From Candidatus Omnitrophota bacterium (GTDB taxonomy: Bacteria; Omnitrophota; Gorgyraeia; Zapsychrales; Fredricksoniimonadaceae), in NCBI GenBank assembly GCA_903836515.1, contig CAILQW010000039.1, positions 1 through 58,379 of the forward strand: a stretch of 58,379 nucleotides of DNA. The letters are read 5' to 3'. This document shows positions 1 through 6,813 of this stretch, one piece after another (position 1 is the first letter of the stretch; every line of letters starts with the position of its first letter). Position numbers and translations under genes: made by a program. The notes beneath the pieces were generated by a model. The model ran no database searches. It saw only the letters and a program-made list of their open reading frames with translations, and was not told the origin of the DNA.

Positions 1-1
1 C

Positions 2-139
2 CCCGACTTAATCAAAACAATCATGCAATACATTGAAACGAACAATCAAAATCCGCACGTCTTTGTTTGGACGGCGTCGGTTGAGCGAATTCTGACAAAG
101 ATCGCCAAATGTAAAGAAGTGTTGGTAACACTACACTAG
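2..139 (+). pseudogene. IS630-family transposase, C-terminal end (cut by window edge)
   Basis: An open frame enters from the left edge and stops at TAG 137-139, giving 45 residues. The segment NPHVFVWTAS...ILTKIAK matches the conserved tail of IS630/Tc1-like transposases (usually N-P-x-P-F-x-W-T-A-x-A-x-x-I-L-x-K-I). The catalytic DDE residues would lie upstream of the window, so I cannot tell whether the element is intact. It marks an insertion-sequence boundary just before the tRNA and biotin region. The family assignment rests on a short but characteristic tail. Confidence 0.7.
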
Positions 140-184
140 CATATCCGGTTATTTTTGTCTTCTCAACAACGGAAAAAAATAAAG

Positions 185-213
185 TTGCATGAATCAAGGG
201 GCTTCACTATAAT
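185..213 (+). promoter_or_regulatory. Sigma-70-type promoter for the Ala-rich protein and possibly the tRNAs
   Basis: TTGCAT (185-190) and a perfect TATAAT (208-213) are separated by 17 bp. Transcription would start near 220, leaving a 5' UTR of about 70 nt before the ATG at 293. No terminator is visible between that gene and the two downstream tRNAs, so all three may be co-transcribed. Confidence 0.7.
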
Positions 214-292
214 ACGCCTCTCATCTTAAGCCCTCCGTGCCGGTCGGTACGTTTGTGGCGTTAGAGGATAGTAAAAAGGAGAAAGAAGCATT

Positions 293-517
293 ATGGGTAA
301 GGTCAAGCCGGAAAATGAATGGAAGTTCAAGTGTGCCCAGAGCGGTAAAGCGATCAAGCGCCGCAAGCGTTATTATCGTAACGGCAAATATTTCCTGAAC
401 AAGGCCTCATGGCAGGCGTTTGTGGAGAAGCAGAAAGAAGCCGCCGCGACGGCCGCCGCAGCCGCAGCAACGGCCGCCGCAGCCGCAGCAACGGCCGCCG
501 GAGAAGCGAAGGCGTAG
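293..517 (+). CDS. Small basic protein with Ala-rich repeat tail, unknown function
   Basis: This is a 74-residue protein with a good ribosome binding site (AAAAGGAG about 10 bp before the ATG) and a strong promoter. The first 48 residues are basic and aromatic (IKRRKRYYRNGKYF), with one Cys and a Trp. The last 26 residues are nearly all Ala with single Thr residues, encoded by a 21-bp tandem repeat. The composition resembles the tail of a histone-H1-like nucleic-acid-binding protein, but I recognise no family. The coding status is supported by the signals at both ends and by the position upstream of tRNAs. Confidence 0.65.
   Translation: MGKVKPENEWKFKCAQSGKAIKRRKRYYRNGKYFLNKASWQAFVEKQKEAAATAAAAAATAAAAAATAAGEAKA
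449..500 (+). repeat. 21-bp in-frame tandem repeat (2.5 copies)
   Basis: Two exact 21-bp units (449-469 and 470-490) and a partial third (491-500) encode the repeated T-A-A-A-A-A-A segment of the small protein. Because the unit length is a multiple of three, copy-number changes would keep the frame. Confidence 0.9.
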
Positions 518-556
518 TATTCTTTGTTGTTGTTCTTTGGACAAGAAATGAATTAT

Positions 557-630
557 GGGGCCGTAGCTCAGTTTGGGAGAGCGCCTGCATGGCATGCAGG
601 AGGTCGTGGGTTCGACCCCCATCGGCTCCA
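557..630 (+). tRNA. tRNA-Ala (anticodon GGC)
   Basis: A 74-nt cloverleaf. The acceptor arm 557-563 pairs with 623-629 (one G-U pair) and the discriminator is A630. The anticodon stem CCTGC/GCAGG holds loop ATGGCAT with GGC at 591-593, and the T arm has GTTCGAC. The 3' CCA is not encoded, which fits the CCA-adding-type enzyme gene near the right end. Confidence 0.95.
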
Positions 631-640
631 CTTTTTTTTC

Positions 641-723
641 GCTGGAGTGGCGGAACGGTATACGCGTCGGTCTCAAAAACCGATGTTCGCAAGGGCGTGT
701 GGGTTCGAGTCCCACCTCCAGCA
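641..723 (+). tRNA. tRNA-Leu (anticodon CAA)
   Basis: An 83-nt class II tRNA starting 10 nt after tRNA-Ala. The acceptor 641-647 pairs perfectly with 716-722 and the discriminator is A723. The anticodon stem TCGGT/ACCGA encloses loop CTCAAAA with CAA at 674-676. A long variable arm (about 685-699) and GTTCGAG in the T loop are present. CCA is not encoded. Confidence 0.95.
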
Positions 724-785
724 TTCTTACCTGCCTCAAAAATTTCCCTTGATAGTAAGCTAAGCATGTTCAGATGAGACGCTGT

Positions 786-894
786 CAGGCGCGGCGGCCT
801 GTCTTGCTACTCAGACAGCAGAAACAGCTTTTTCTGAAAGGAATCAGGGAAAGCTTGGTTTCTGAACTCGTATCAAGACAGGCCGCCACGCCTG
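786..894. repeat. Long inverted repeat, 21-bp arms
   Basis: The arms at 786-806 and 874-894 are reverse complements except for one C/A mismatch and are separated by 67 nt that contain smaller self-complementary pieces (CAGAAA/TTTCTG). No T-run follows, so it is not an ordinary intrinsic terminator. It sits between the tRNAs and the biotin operator. It could be a miniature mobile element or an RNA-processing structure. Confidence 0.85.
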
Positions 895-899
895 GGCTA

Positions 900-931
900 T
901 CGTCAACCATACACTTCCCCATGGTTGACAA
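900..931 (+). promoter_or_regulatory. BirA-type operator
   Basis: TCGTCAACC (900-908) and GGTTGACAA (923-931) form an inverted repeat with exactly 14 bp between the AACC and GGTT cores. This matches the known bacterial BirA operator layout (TTGTAAACC-N14/15-GGTTTACAA) in spacing and core bases. The right half overlaps the -35 box of the birA promoter, so biotinyl-AMP-bound BirA would block its own operon. Confidence 0.75.
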
Positions 932-953
932 TTTATTTTCCCTCCGGTAGAAT
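925..953 (+). promoter_or_regulatory. Biotin operon promoter (leaderless geometry)
   Basis: A perfect TTGACA (925-930), a 17-bp spacer and TAGAAT (948-953). The birA ATG at 961 lies 7 nt after the -10 box, so transcription should start at or next to the A of the ATG. No Shine-Dalgarno sequence lies in between, which implies a leaderless mRNA. Confidence 0.8.
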
Positions 954-960
954 CAATTTC

Positions 961-1914
961 ATGCAGACCAGGATACTCCGCGCCCTCAGGATCCATGAAG
1001 GGTACCTTTCCGGAGAAGAGATCAGCCGGGCCCTTAACATCAGCCGTGCGGCCATATGGAAATATATGGACCACCTGCGCGCGCTGGGCTATGAGATCGA
1101 AGCCTTCCCGCATCGCGGGTACCGCTTTGTGTCGGCGCCGGACAAGCTTTTGCCTTTTGAGGTCCAGCATGGGCTGGGCACGCGCAAATTCGGCTGCGAT
1201 GTCCACCATTTCGAGAGTGTCGCTTCGACGATGGACGAGGCCTTCCGTTTGGCGCTGGAGGGTTATCCCGAGGGTACGGTGGTGGTGGCCGAGTCCCAGA
1301 CCAAAGGGCGCGGTCGCATGGGGCGTCACTGGTCGTCGCCCAAAGGCCGGGGGATCTATTTTTCCCTGATCCTGCGTCCGGGCATACCGCCGTCCCAGGC
1401 CTCGCTGTTGACGCTTGCCGCTGCCGTGGCGTTGAGTGAAGCCATTGAGACGGTTGTCCCTCAGGCGCAGGCACGCATCAAATGGCCCAACGATCTTTTG
1501 GTGGGCGGCAAGAAACTCTGCGGGATACTCACGGAACTTCGTGCCGAGACGGACCGGGTGCAGTTTGTGGTGGTGGGGGTGGGCATTAATGTGAACAATA
1601 CGGCGCCCCAGCTTTTACCGGAGGCAACGTCCTTGCGCGCTGAAACAGGAGTGTCGTGGCCGCGTCTTTTGATCTTTCAGCAGGTTTTGCGGACATTTGA
1701 AAAAATTTACATGGCCTTTTTGCGCCATGGCCCCGGTGCGGTCCTGGAGGGATGGAAGGCGCGTTCCGCGACGCTGGGGTGTCGGGTTCGTTTTACGGAA
1801 CGGGGTGTTGCCTTTGTCGGAGTGGCGGAGGCATTGGCTGATGATGGCGGGCTCATGGTGCGCCTTCCTGACGGGAAGCTGGTCAAACGTGTGGCAGGAG
1901 ATGTCCTGTTATGA
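961..1914 (+). CDS. birA: BirA: biotin-protein ligase and biotin operon repressor
   Basis: Makes biotinyl-5'-AMP and attaches biotin to acceptor lysines; the N-terminal winged helix (about residues 1-60, EEISRALNISRAAIWKYMDH) makes it the bifunctional repressor type. The catalytic domain shows the adenylate-binding loop GRGRMG (116-121) and KWPND (174-178), and the small C-terminal domain is present. The length of 317 aa is normal. I chose ATG 961 rather than the in-frame TTG at 925, because the latter is part of the -35 box and the protein from 961 starts like other BirA proteins. The stop overlaps bioF (ATGA). A BirA-type operator lies directly upstream, indicating autoregulation. Confidence 0.93.
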   Translation: MQTRILRALRIHEGYLSGEEISRALNISRAAIWKYMDHLRALGYEIEAFPHRGYRFVSAPDKLLPFEVQHGLGTRKFGCDVHHFESVASTMDEAFRLALEGYPEGTVVVAESQTKGRGRMGRHWSSPKGRGIYFSLILRPGIPPSQASLLTLAAAVALSEAIETVVPQAQARIKWPNDLLVGGKKLCGILTELRAETDRVQFVVVGVGINVNNTAPQLLPEATSLRAETGVSWPRLLIFQQVLRTFEKIYMAFLRHGPGAVLEGWKARSATLGCRVRFTERGVAFVGVAEALADDGGLMVRLPDGKLVKRVAGDVLL

Positions 1915-3062
1915 AAGACTTTCTGGATCGCCGGATCCATGATCTTGAGGCAGCCGGTTTGCGGCGTTCATTGCGGCCGCTCACATCGCCGCAGGGGCGT
2001 GAGATTGTCCTTGAGGGCCGGCGTGTCCTTAATTTTTGTTCCAATGATTATCTGGGGTTGGCCGCAGATCCGCGTCTCGCGCAGGCCGCCAAAGAGGCCT
2101 TGGGGCGGCGCGGTTTTGGCGCCGGGGCCTCCCGGCTGGTGTGCGGCGATATCGATGAACATGAGGCACTGGAAGATGAGCTGGCGCAGTTTAAGCATGC
2201 GGAAGCCTCACTGCTTTTTAGTTGCGGGCATATGGCCAACACCGGCATCATTCCTTCCCTGGTGGGGCGCGGGGATGCCGTTTTTGCCGATAAATTGAAT
2301 CATGCCTCTTTGGTGGACGGGGTCATGTTGAGCCGAGCGGCGTTTCATCGTTATCCGCACGCGCGGATGGATGTGCTCGAGGATATGCTTAACAAGGCCG
2401 AGGATATTCCCCGGAAACTGATCGTGACGGATACGGTGTTCAGCATGGACGGGGATGTGGCGCCGCTGGGCGATCTGTGCGCCCTGGCGAAGAAATACGA
2501 TGCCTGGGTGATGGTGGATGAAGCGCATGCTTTCGGGGTTCTGGGGCCTACAGGCGCGGGGCTGGTTGAGGAAATGAGCCTGGGTGATGCGGTCCACGTG
2601 CAGATGGGGACGCTCTCGAAGGCCGCCGGCAGCTATGGCGCGTATGGCGCTGGCTCACGCGCCCTCAAGGAGGTCCTCCTCAACACGGCGCGGAGTTTTA
2701 TTTTTACGACCGGGTTGCCGCCATTGGTGGCCGCGGCCTCGCGTTGTGCGCTGGGGATCATGCGCGCGGAGTCCTGGCGCCGCAGCACATTGATTGAGAA
2801 TGCCCGATGCATGCGTGCGGCGTTGCAGCAGGCCGGGTTTGACACAGGCCACAGCACAACTCCCATTATTCCGGTTATGATCAAAGATGCCGCGCGTGCC
2901 GCTGATATCTCGCGCAAGTTGCTGGCGCGGGGGTTTTTTGTGTCTGCCATCCGGCCTCCGACGGTGCCGGTCAACACCGCGCGCCTGCGCGTGACGGTTA
3001 CCGCCCTGCATACGGCGGAGGATATTACGGGGTGTGTGGAGGCGCTCAAAGATGTCTTTTGA
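1911..3062 (+). CDS. bioF: 8-amino-7-oxononanoate synthase
   Basis: PLP-dependent condensation of pimeloyl-ACP with L-alanine, the first step of biotin ring assembly. The 383-aa protein has the family landmarks NFCSNDYLGLA, GAGASRLVCG, HASLVDG, DEAHAFGVLG and the lysine-bearing TLSKAAGSYG. The start overlaps the birA stop by 4 nt and the end overlaps bioH by 11 nt, so translation is coupled. The length is typical of BioF. A closely related alpha-oxoamine synthase such as Kbl is unlikely in this operon. Confidence 0.93.
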   Translation: MKDFLDRRIHDLEAAGLRRSLRPLTSPQGREIVLEGRRVLNFCSNDYLGLAADPRLAQAAKEALGRRGFGAGASRLVCGDIDEHEALEDELAQFKHAEASLLFSCGHMANTGIIPSLVGRGDAVFADKLNHASLVDGVMLSRAAFHRYPHARMDVLEDMLNKAEDIPRKLIVTDTVFSMDGDVAPLGDLCALAKKYDAWVMVDEAHAFGVLGPTGAGLVEEMSLGDAVHVQMGTLSKAAGSYGAYGAGSRALKEVLLNTARSFIFTTGLPPLVAAASRCALGIMRAESWRRSTLIENARCMRAALQQAGFDTGHSTTPIIPVMIKDAARAADISRKLLARGFFVSAIRPPTVPVNTARLRVTVTALHTAEDITGCVEALKDVF

Positions 3063-3816
3063 GAAATCCGGCCGTGGGGCGCATGTGTTCATCCACGGGT
3101 TTGGCGGATACCGCGGTCTCTGGAAGGCGCAGGAAGAATATTTTGGGACCGTTGGACGTGCCATAGCCGTTGATCTTCCCGGGCACGGGGCTTCGGTGTG
3201 GAAGGGGGAAACATTGCGTGCTATGGCGCATGGCGTGGCCCAAACCCTTGATGCGCTGGCTATCAGGCAGGGCGCGTTTGTGGCAAGTTCTTTCGGAGGG
3301 CTTGTGGCCCTGGAATTGTGGCAGATCCGTCCTGATCTTTTCAGGTCCATGACCTTGGTGGGGGCTGTCCCGTGTTTTACCGCGGCGGAAAGAATCCCGG
3401 CGGGCTTGAGCGTTGAACGCATCCATGCGCTTGGCCTTCAACTGGAAGGCGATACCGCTGCGGTGCTGGATATGTTTTTTCGCTCGCTGTTCACCCGTCG
3501 CGAGCGTGAGGATCCTTTCTATGCTGTTGTCAGGCAATGCCAAAAGAGGATCCCTGTCCCGTCGAAGGAAGCCTTGCACGCTTTTTTAAATATCCTGGCG
3601 TCTGCGGATCTGAGGGATGTGCTGGCGTGTGTCCGGGTCCCGGTCCAGTTGGTGTGGGGGGACGGAGATTATATTTGTCCCGAGGCGCTCATGGCGCCGT
3701 TGAAAGAGCTTTGTCCTGCGGTGCGGATGGACGTGATGCCCGGCTGCGGGCATTTACCGTTTTTGTCCAGCCCTGTTGAATTCAATAAACGTGTGAAGGA
3801 GTTTACAGGCATATGA
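3052..3816 (+). CDS. bioH: BioH-like pimeloyl-ACP methyl ester esterase
   Basis: An alpha/beta hydrolase of 254 aa that, from its position between bioF and bioC, should remove the methyl group from pimeloyl-ACP methyl ester. The oxyanion loop HGFGG (15-19), an acid residue in GDGDY and a C-terminal GCGHLPF histidine are visible. The nucleophile elbow is A-S-S-F-G-G with Ser80, where most members have G-x-S-x-G. Start ATG 3052 is preceded by GGAGG at 3038-3042; the upstream GTG at 3034 has no such support. The functional call depends partly on context, since esterases BioH, BioG, BioK and BioJ are interchangeable. Confidence 0.8.
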   Translation: MSFEKSGRGAHVFIHGFGGYRGLWKAQEEYFGTVGRAIAVDLPGHGASVWKGETLRAMAHGVAQTLDALAIRQGAFVASSFGGLVALELWQIRPDLFRSMTLVGAVPCFTAAERIPAGLSVERIHALGLQLEGDTAAVLDMFFRSLFTRREREDPFYAVVRQCQKRIPVPSKEALHAFLNILASADLRDVLACVRVPVQLVWGDGDYICPEALMAPLKELCPAVRMDVMPGCGHLPFLSSPVEFNKRVKEFTGI

Positions 3817-4586
3817 CCCCGCATGGGCATGATATGATCCGGCAGCGATTTTCCGATGCCGCCGCACGATACGCCGCCCTGGCGGATATTCAGGCGGCGG
3901 TCGCGCACCATCTTGCGCAAAAGCTGGACGTTCGGGGTGCGTTTGTTCTGGATGTGGGCGCCGGGGACGGGGCGGTGGCGGGTCATTTGTTGCAGGCGGG
4001 CGGCCGCGTTGTGGCCCTGGATACGGCGTGGGGCATGGTCGAAGCCGGACGGCGGCGTTTTTCCGGGGCTGCCTGGGTTCAGGCGGATGCCTGTGCGTTG
4101 CCGTTTGGCGATAAATGTTTTGATGTGGTGGCATCGGCATCCGCGTACCAGTGGGTTCACAGCCTGCCGTGTGCTTTCAGCGAAGCGCGGCGTGTACTTA
4201 GGCCCGGGGGGCTTTTTTCCGCTGTCATGTTCGCCGGGGGGACATTGGCTGAGTTTTTCCAAAGCCTGGAAGGTGCGGCGTGTAAGCTGGACAAGCCTTT
4301 GCCGCCGATGAGGCATCTGCCCGGGGTGGAGGATGTGCAGGCCGCCATGCGCGCAGCGGGCTTCAAGAGCCCCAAGATCGTCGCAGAACAACGCAGGACT
4401 TCGTTTTCCAGCGTGACCGCCCTGCTTGTATGGCTCAAGGGGATCGGGGCCAACAGCCTGGCGCGCCGGTTTTACTGGGGCCGGGGGCTTTTGGCCACGA
4501 CGGAAAAAGAATACCGGGCCAGGTTCATGCACGACGATAAATTGCGTGCAAGTTTTGAACTGGTGTGGATCGAGGCGCTGGCATGA
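3813..4586 (+). CDS. bioC: Malonyl-ACP O-methyltransferase
   Basis: SAM-dependent methylation of malonyl-ACP, which disguises it as a primer for fatty-acid-type synthesis of the pimeloyl chain. The 257-aa protein begins with the BioC signature (RQRFSDAAARYAALADIQ), followed by the SAM-binding motif LDVGAGDGAVAGHL and a VVASASAYQWV segment matching family positions. The start overlaps bioH (ATGA) and the stop overlaps bioD/A. Together with bioH this gives the E. coli-type route to pimeloyl-ACP. Confidence 0.9.
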   Translation: MTPHGHDMIRQRFSDAAARYAALADIQAAVAHHLAQKLDVRGAFVLDVGAGDGAVAGHLLQAGGRVVALDTAWGMVEAGRRRFSGAAWVQADACALPFGDKCFDVVASASAYQWVHSLPCAFSEARRVLRPGGLFSAVMFAGGTLAEFFQSLEGAACKLDKPLPPMRHLPGVEDVQAAMRAAGFKSPKIVAEQRRTSFSSVTALLVWLKGIGANSLARRFYWGRGLLATTEKEYRARFMHDDKLRASFELVWIEALA

Positions 4587-6628
4587 AAACATTTTTTATC
4601 ACAGGCACAGATACCGGTGTAGGGAAAACTTATACCACCCTGGCCCTTGGCGTGTTGTTGAAGGCGGCGGGCCATGATGTGGGGGTGTTCAAGCCTGTTC
4701 AGTCCGGGGTCGGGGATGCCGAATTCCTGAAAGACCGGCTGGGGATCATCGACGGCCTGCGTGAGATCAATCCGTTTTGGGCGCCGGAACCGCTTTCGCC
4801 GCATCTTGCTTTTCGACGTGCCGGCATCAAGGTTTTACCGGGAAAGATCCTTGCTGCTTACCATAAAATCGCGGTGCGCCATCAGATCATGCTGGTGGAA
4901 GGGGCGGGCGGGCTGCTGGTCCCCATTACGCGGGGTTATGCGATGGCGGACCTGGCCAGGGATCTTGATGCCGAGCTTATTATTGTGGCACGCCTGGGGT
5001 TGGGGACGATCAACCATACGCTCCTGACGGTCCATGAGGCCCGGCGCCGGGGGGTGCGTGTGGCCGGAGTTATTTTTTGCGATGCCAGCGGCACCCGTCC
5101 GGGGATCCCGGAGCGGACCAATCCGCAGGCTGTCCGGGAATTTTCCGGTGTTGCCGTGCTTGGCACCGTGCCATTTTTAAAAAAGACAGATGCCGCCAGT
5201 GTGGCGCGTTGTTGCCGCGGGCGTATCGATATGGCCCCCTTGCTATCAGTCACGCGGCCGGATGCCGGCAAGCTTGTGGCCATGGACAAAAAATATGTCT
5301 GGCATCCTTTCACCCAGATGCAGGATTGGCTGGCAGACGTTCCCGACGAGCCGCTGGTCATTGACCGCGGCGAGGGGTCGTATCTTGTTGACACCCGGGG
5401 TCGCAGGTATCTGGATGCGACCTCAAGCCTGTGGGTAACGGTGCACGGCCATCGCAAGCGCGAACTTGATGAGGCGCTCAAATGCCAGGCGGACAAGATT
5501 GCCCACTCTACGATGCTGGGTCTTTCCAATACACCCGCTGTCGTCTTGGCCAAAAAACTGGTGGATATCGCGCCCAAAGGCCTGGCCAAAGTTTTTTATT
5601 CGGACAACGGTTCGACCGCGGTTGAGATCGCCCTCAAGATGTCCTATCAGTACTGGCAGAATACCGGGCAGAAGAAAAAAACGGCGTTGGTGCATCTGGC
5701 GAATTCTTATCACGGCGACACTCTCGGCAGTGTGAGCGTGGGGGGCATTGCCCTTTTCCATCAGGTTTACCGCAAGCTGATCTTTAAAACGATCAGGCTT
5801 GAAACGCCGGATTGTTACCGGGCACCGGCGGGGAAGAAGTATCCGGATTACGCCTTTGAGGCTGTAGATCGTTTTGAGGCCCTTTTAAAGAAGAAACACG
5901 GCCAGATCGCCTCGCTGGTGCTGGAGCCGGTGGTGCAGGGGGCGGCCGGCATGATCATGTGGCCCCGGGGCGTCCTCAAGCGCTTTGAAGAGCTTTGCCG
6001 CCGGCATGATGTATTCCTTATCGCCGATGAGGTGGCTACCGGTTTTGGCCGGACGGGAACCATGTTCGCGTGTGAACACGAGGATGTCCATCCGGACTTT
6101 TTATGTGTAGCCAAGGGGATCACCGGCGGCTATCTGCCGCTGGCCGCGACGCTGACGACCCAGCGGATCTTTGACGGGTTTCTTTTTCCCTACAAGGACA
6201 TGAAAACATTTTTTCACGGCCATACGTACACCGGCAACCCGCTGGCATGCGCTGTGGCTATCGCCAACATCGATCTTTTCAGGAAAGAACGGTTGCTGGC
6301 GAGGCTGCAACCCAAGATCAGGTTTTTGGAGAAGCGTCTGGCGCGTCTTGGGGAACATCCTTGTGTCGGTGATATCCGCCAGCGCGGGTTTATGGTCGGC
6401 ATTGAGCTGGTCGCGGAACGGCGCACCAAGAAGCCTTTCCCCTGGCAGGACCGTGTCGGCGCCCGCGTCTGTGAAGCGGCGCGCCCGTACGGGGTCCTTC
6501 TGCGCCCCCTGGGGAATGTCATCGTCCTCATGCCGCCATTATCCATGAGCCGGGATGAACTGGATGCCATGGTCACGGCCCTGGAGAAGGCGATCGGGGA
6601 TGTGTTAGGACCGGAAATACAATTATAA
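4583..6628 (+). CDS. bioDA: Fused dethiobiotin synthetase / DAPA aminotransferase (BioD-BioA)
   Basis: A single 681-aa protein holding two consecutive biotin enzymes. Residues 1-225 are BioD: P-loop GTDTGVGKT at 8-16, VEGAGGLLVP in the middle. Residues about 234-681 are BioA: MDKKYVWHPFTQM at 234, DNGSTAVEIALKM, SYHGDTLG, DEVATGFGRTG, and AKGITGGYLPL with the PLP lysine. There is no stop or frameshift at the joint. An internal ATG at 5282 has no good ribosome binding site. BioA makes the substrate of BioD, so fusion would allow channelling, as in plant BIO3-BIO1, although the domain order is for the sequence alone to show. Start ATG 4583 was chosen because BioD proteins begin there. bioB is not in the window. 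Confidence 0.92.
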   Translation: MKTFFITGTDTGVGKTYTTLALGVLLKAAGHDVGVFKPVQSGVGDAEFLKDRLGIIDGLREINPFWAPEPLSPHLAFRRAGIKVLPGKILAAYHKIAVRHQIMLVEGAGGLLVPITRGYAMADLARDLDAELIIVARLGLGTINHTLLTVHEARRRGVRVAGVIFCDASGTRPGIPERTNPQAVREFSGVAVLGTVPFLKKTDAASVARCCRGRIDMAPLLSVTRPDAGKLVAMDKKYVWHPFTQMQDWLADVPDEPLVIDRGEGSYLVDTRGRRYLDATSSLWVTVHGHRKRELDEALKCQADKIAHSTMLGLSNTPAVVLAKKLVDIAPKGLAKVFYSDNGSTAVEIALKMSYQYWQNTGQKKKTALVHLANSYHGDTLGSVSVGGIALFHQVYRKLIFKTIRLETPDCYRAPAGKKYPDYAFEAVDRFEALLKKKHGQIASLVLEPVVQGAAGMIMWPRGVLKRFEELCRRHDVFLIADEVATGFGRTGTMFACEHEDVHPDFLCVAKGITGGYLPLAATLTTQRIFDGFLFPYKDMKTFFHGHTYTGNPLACAVAIANIDLFRKERLLARLQPKIRFLEKRLARLGEHPCVGDIRQRGFMVGIELVAERRTKKPFPWQDRVGARVCEAARPYGVLLRPLGNVIVLMPPLSMSRDELDAMVTALEKAIGDVLGPEIQL

Positions 6629-6652
6629 TTTAGAAGATTTCGTCATTTATCA

Positions 6653-6696
6653 TCCCCCGCCATCGCTTGAGATTCAAGTTGTGGCGAGGATTTTTT
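6653..6696 (+). terminator. Intrinsic terminator of the biotin operon
   Basis: The stem is built from TCC/GGA, CGCCA/TGGCG and CTTGA/TCAAG, with small internal loops and a 3-nt apical loop, followed by six T residues (6691-6696). It lies 25 nt after the bioDA stop. Confidence 0.8.
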
Positions 6697-6772
6697 GTTT
6701 TACGATACATTTACGCCAAAGGGGTCGTGGCCGCGTATGTGTACCTCGCGGCCATTTTGCGCGATTTTAAGA

Positions 6773-6802
6773 TTGAACTTTAATTCTGCGCTATCCTATG
6801 GT
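6773..6802 (+). promoter_or_regulatory. Putative promoter of the ATPase gene
   Basis: TTGAAC (6773-6778), an 18-bp spacer and TATGGT (6797-6802). A second possible -10, TATGCT, is at 6802-6807. Either places transcription start within a few bases of the ATG at 6814, and no Shine-Dalgarno is present, so the mRNA is probably nearly leaderless. Confidence 0.5.
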
Positions 6803-6813
6803 ATGCTTTCGCT

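Noticed and set aside
449-500. CRISPR-like array
   Set aside because: Contiguous 21-bp coding repeats without spacers; it encodes an Ala-rich tail.
925-960. TTG 925 as the birA start
   Set aside because: These bases form the -35 box of the promoter and the right half of the operator; ATG 961 gives a family-like N-terminus.
3669-4592. 307-codon minus-strand ORF over bioH and bioC
   Set aside because: The plus strand carries a coupled operon with clear motifs; the antisense product shows no recognisable domain.
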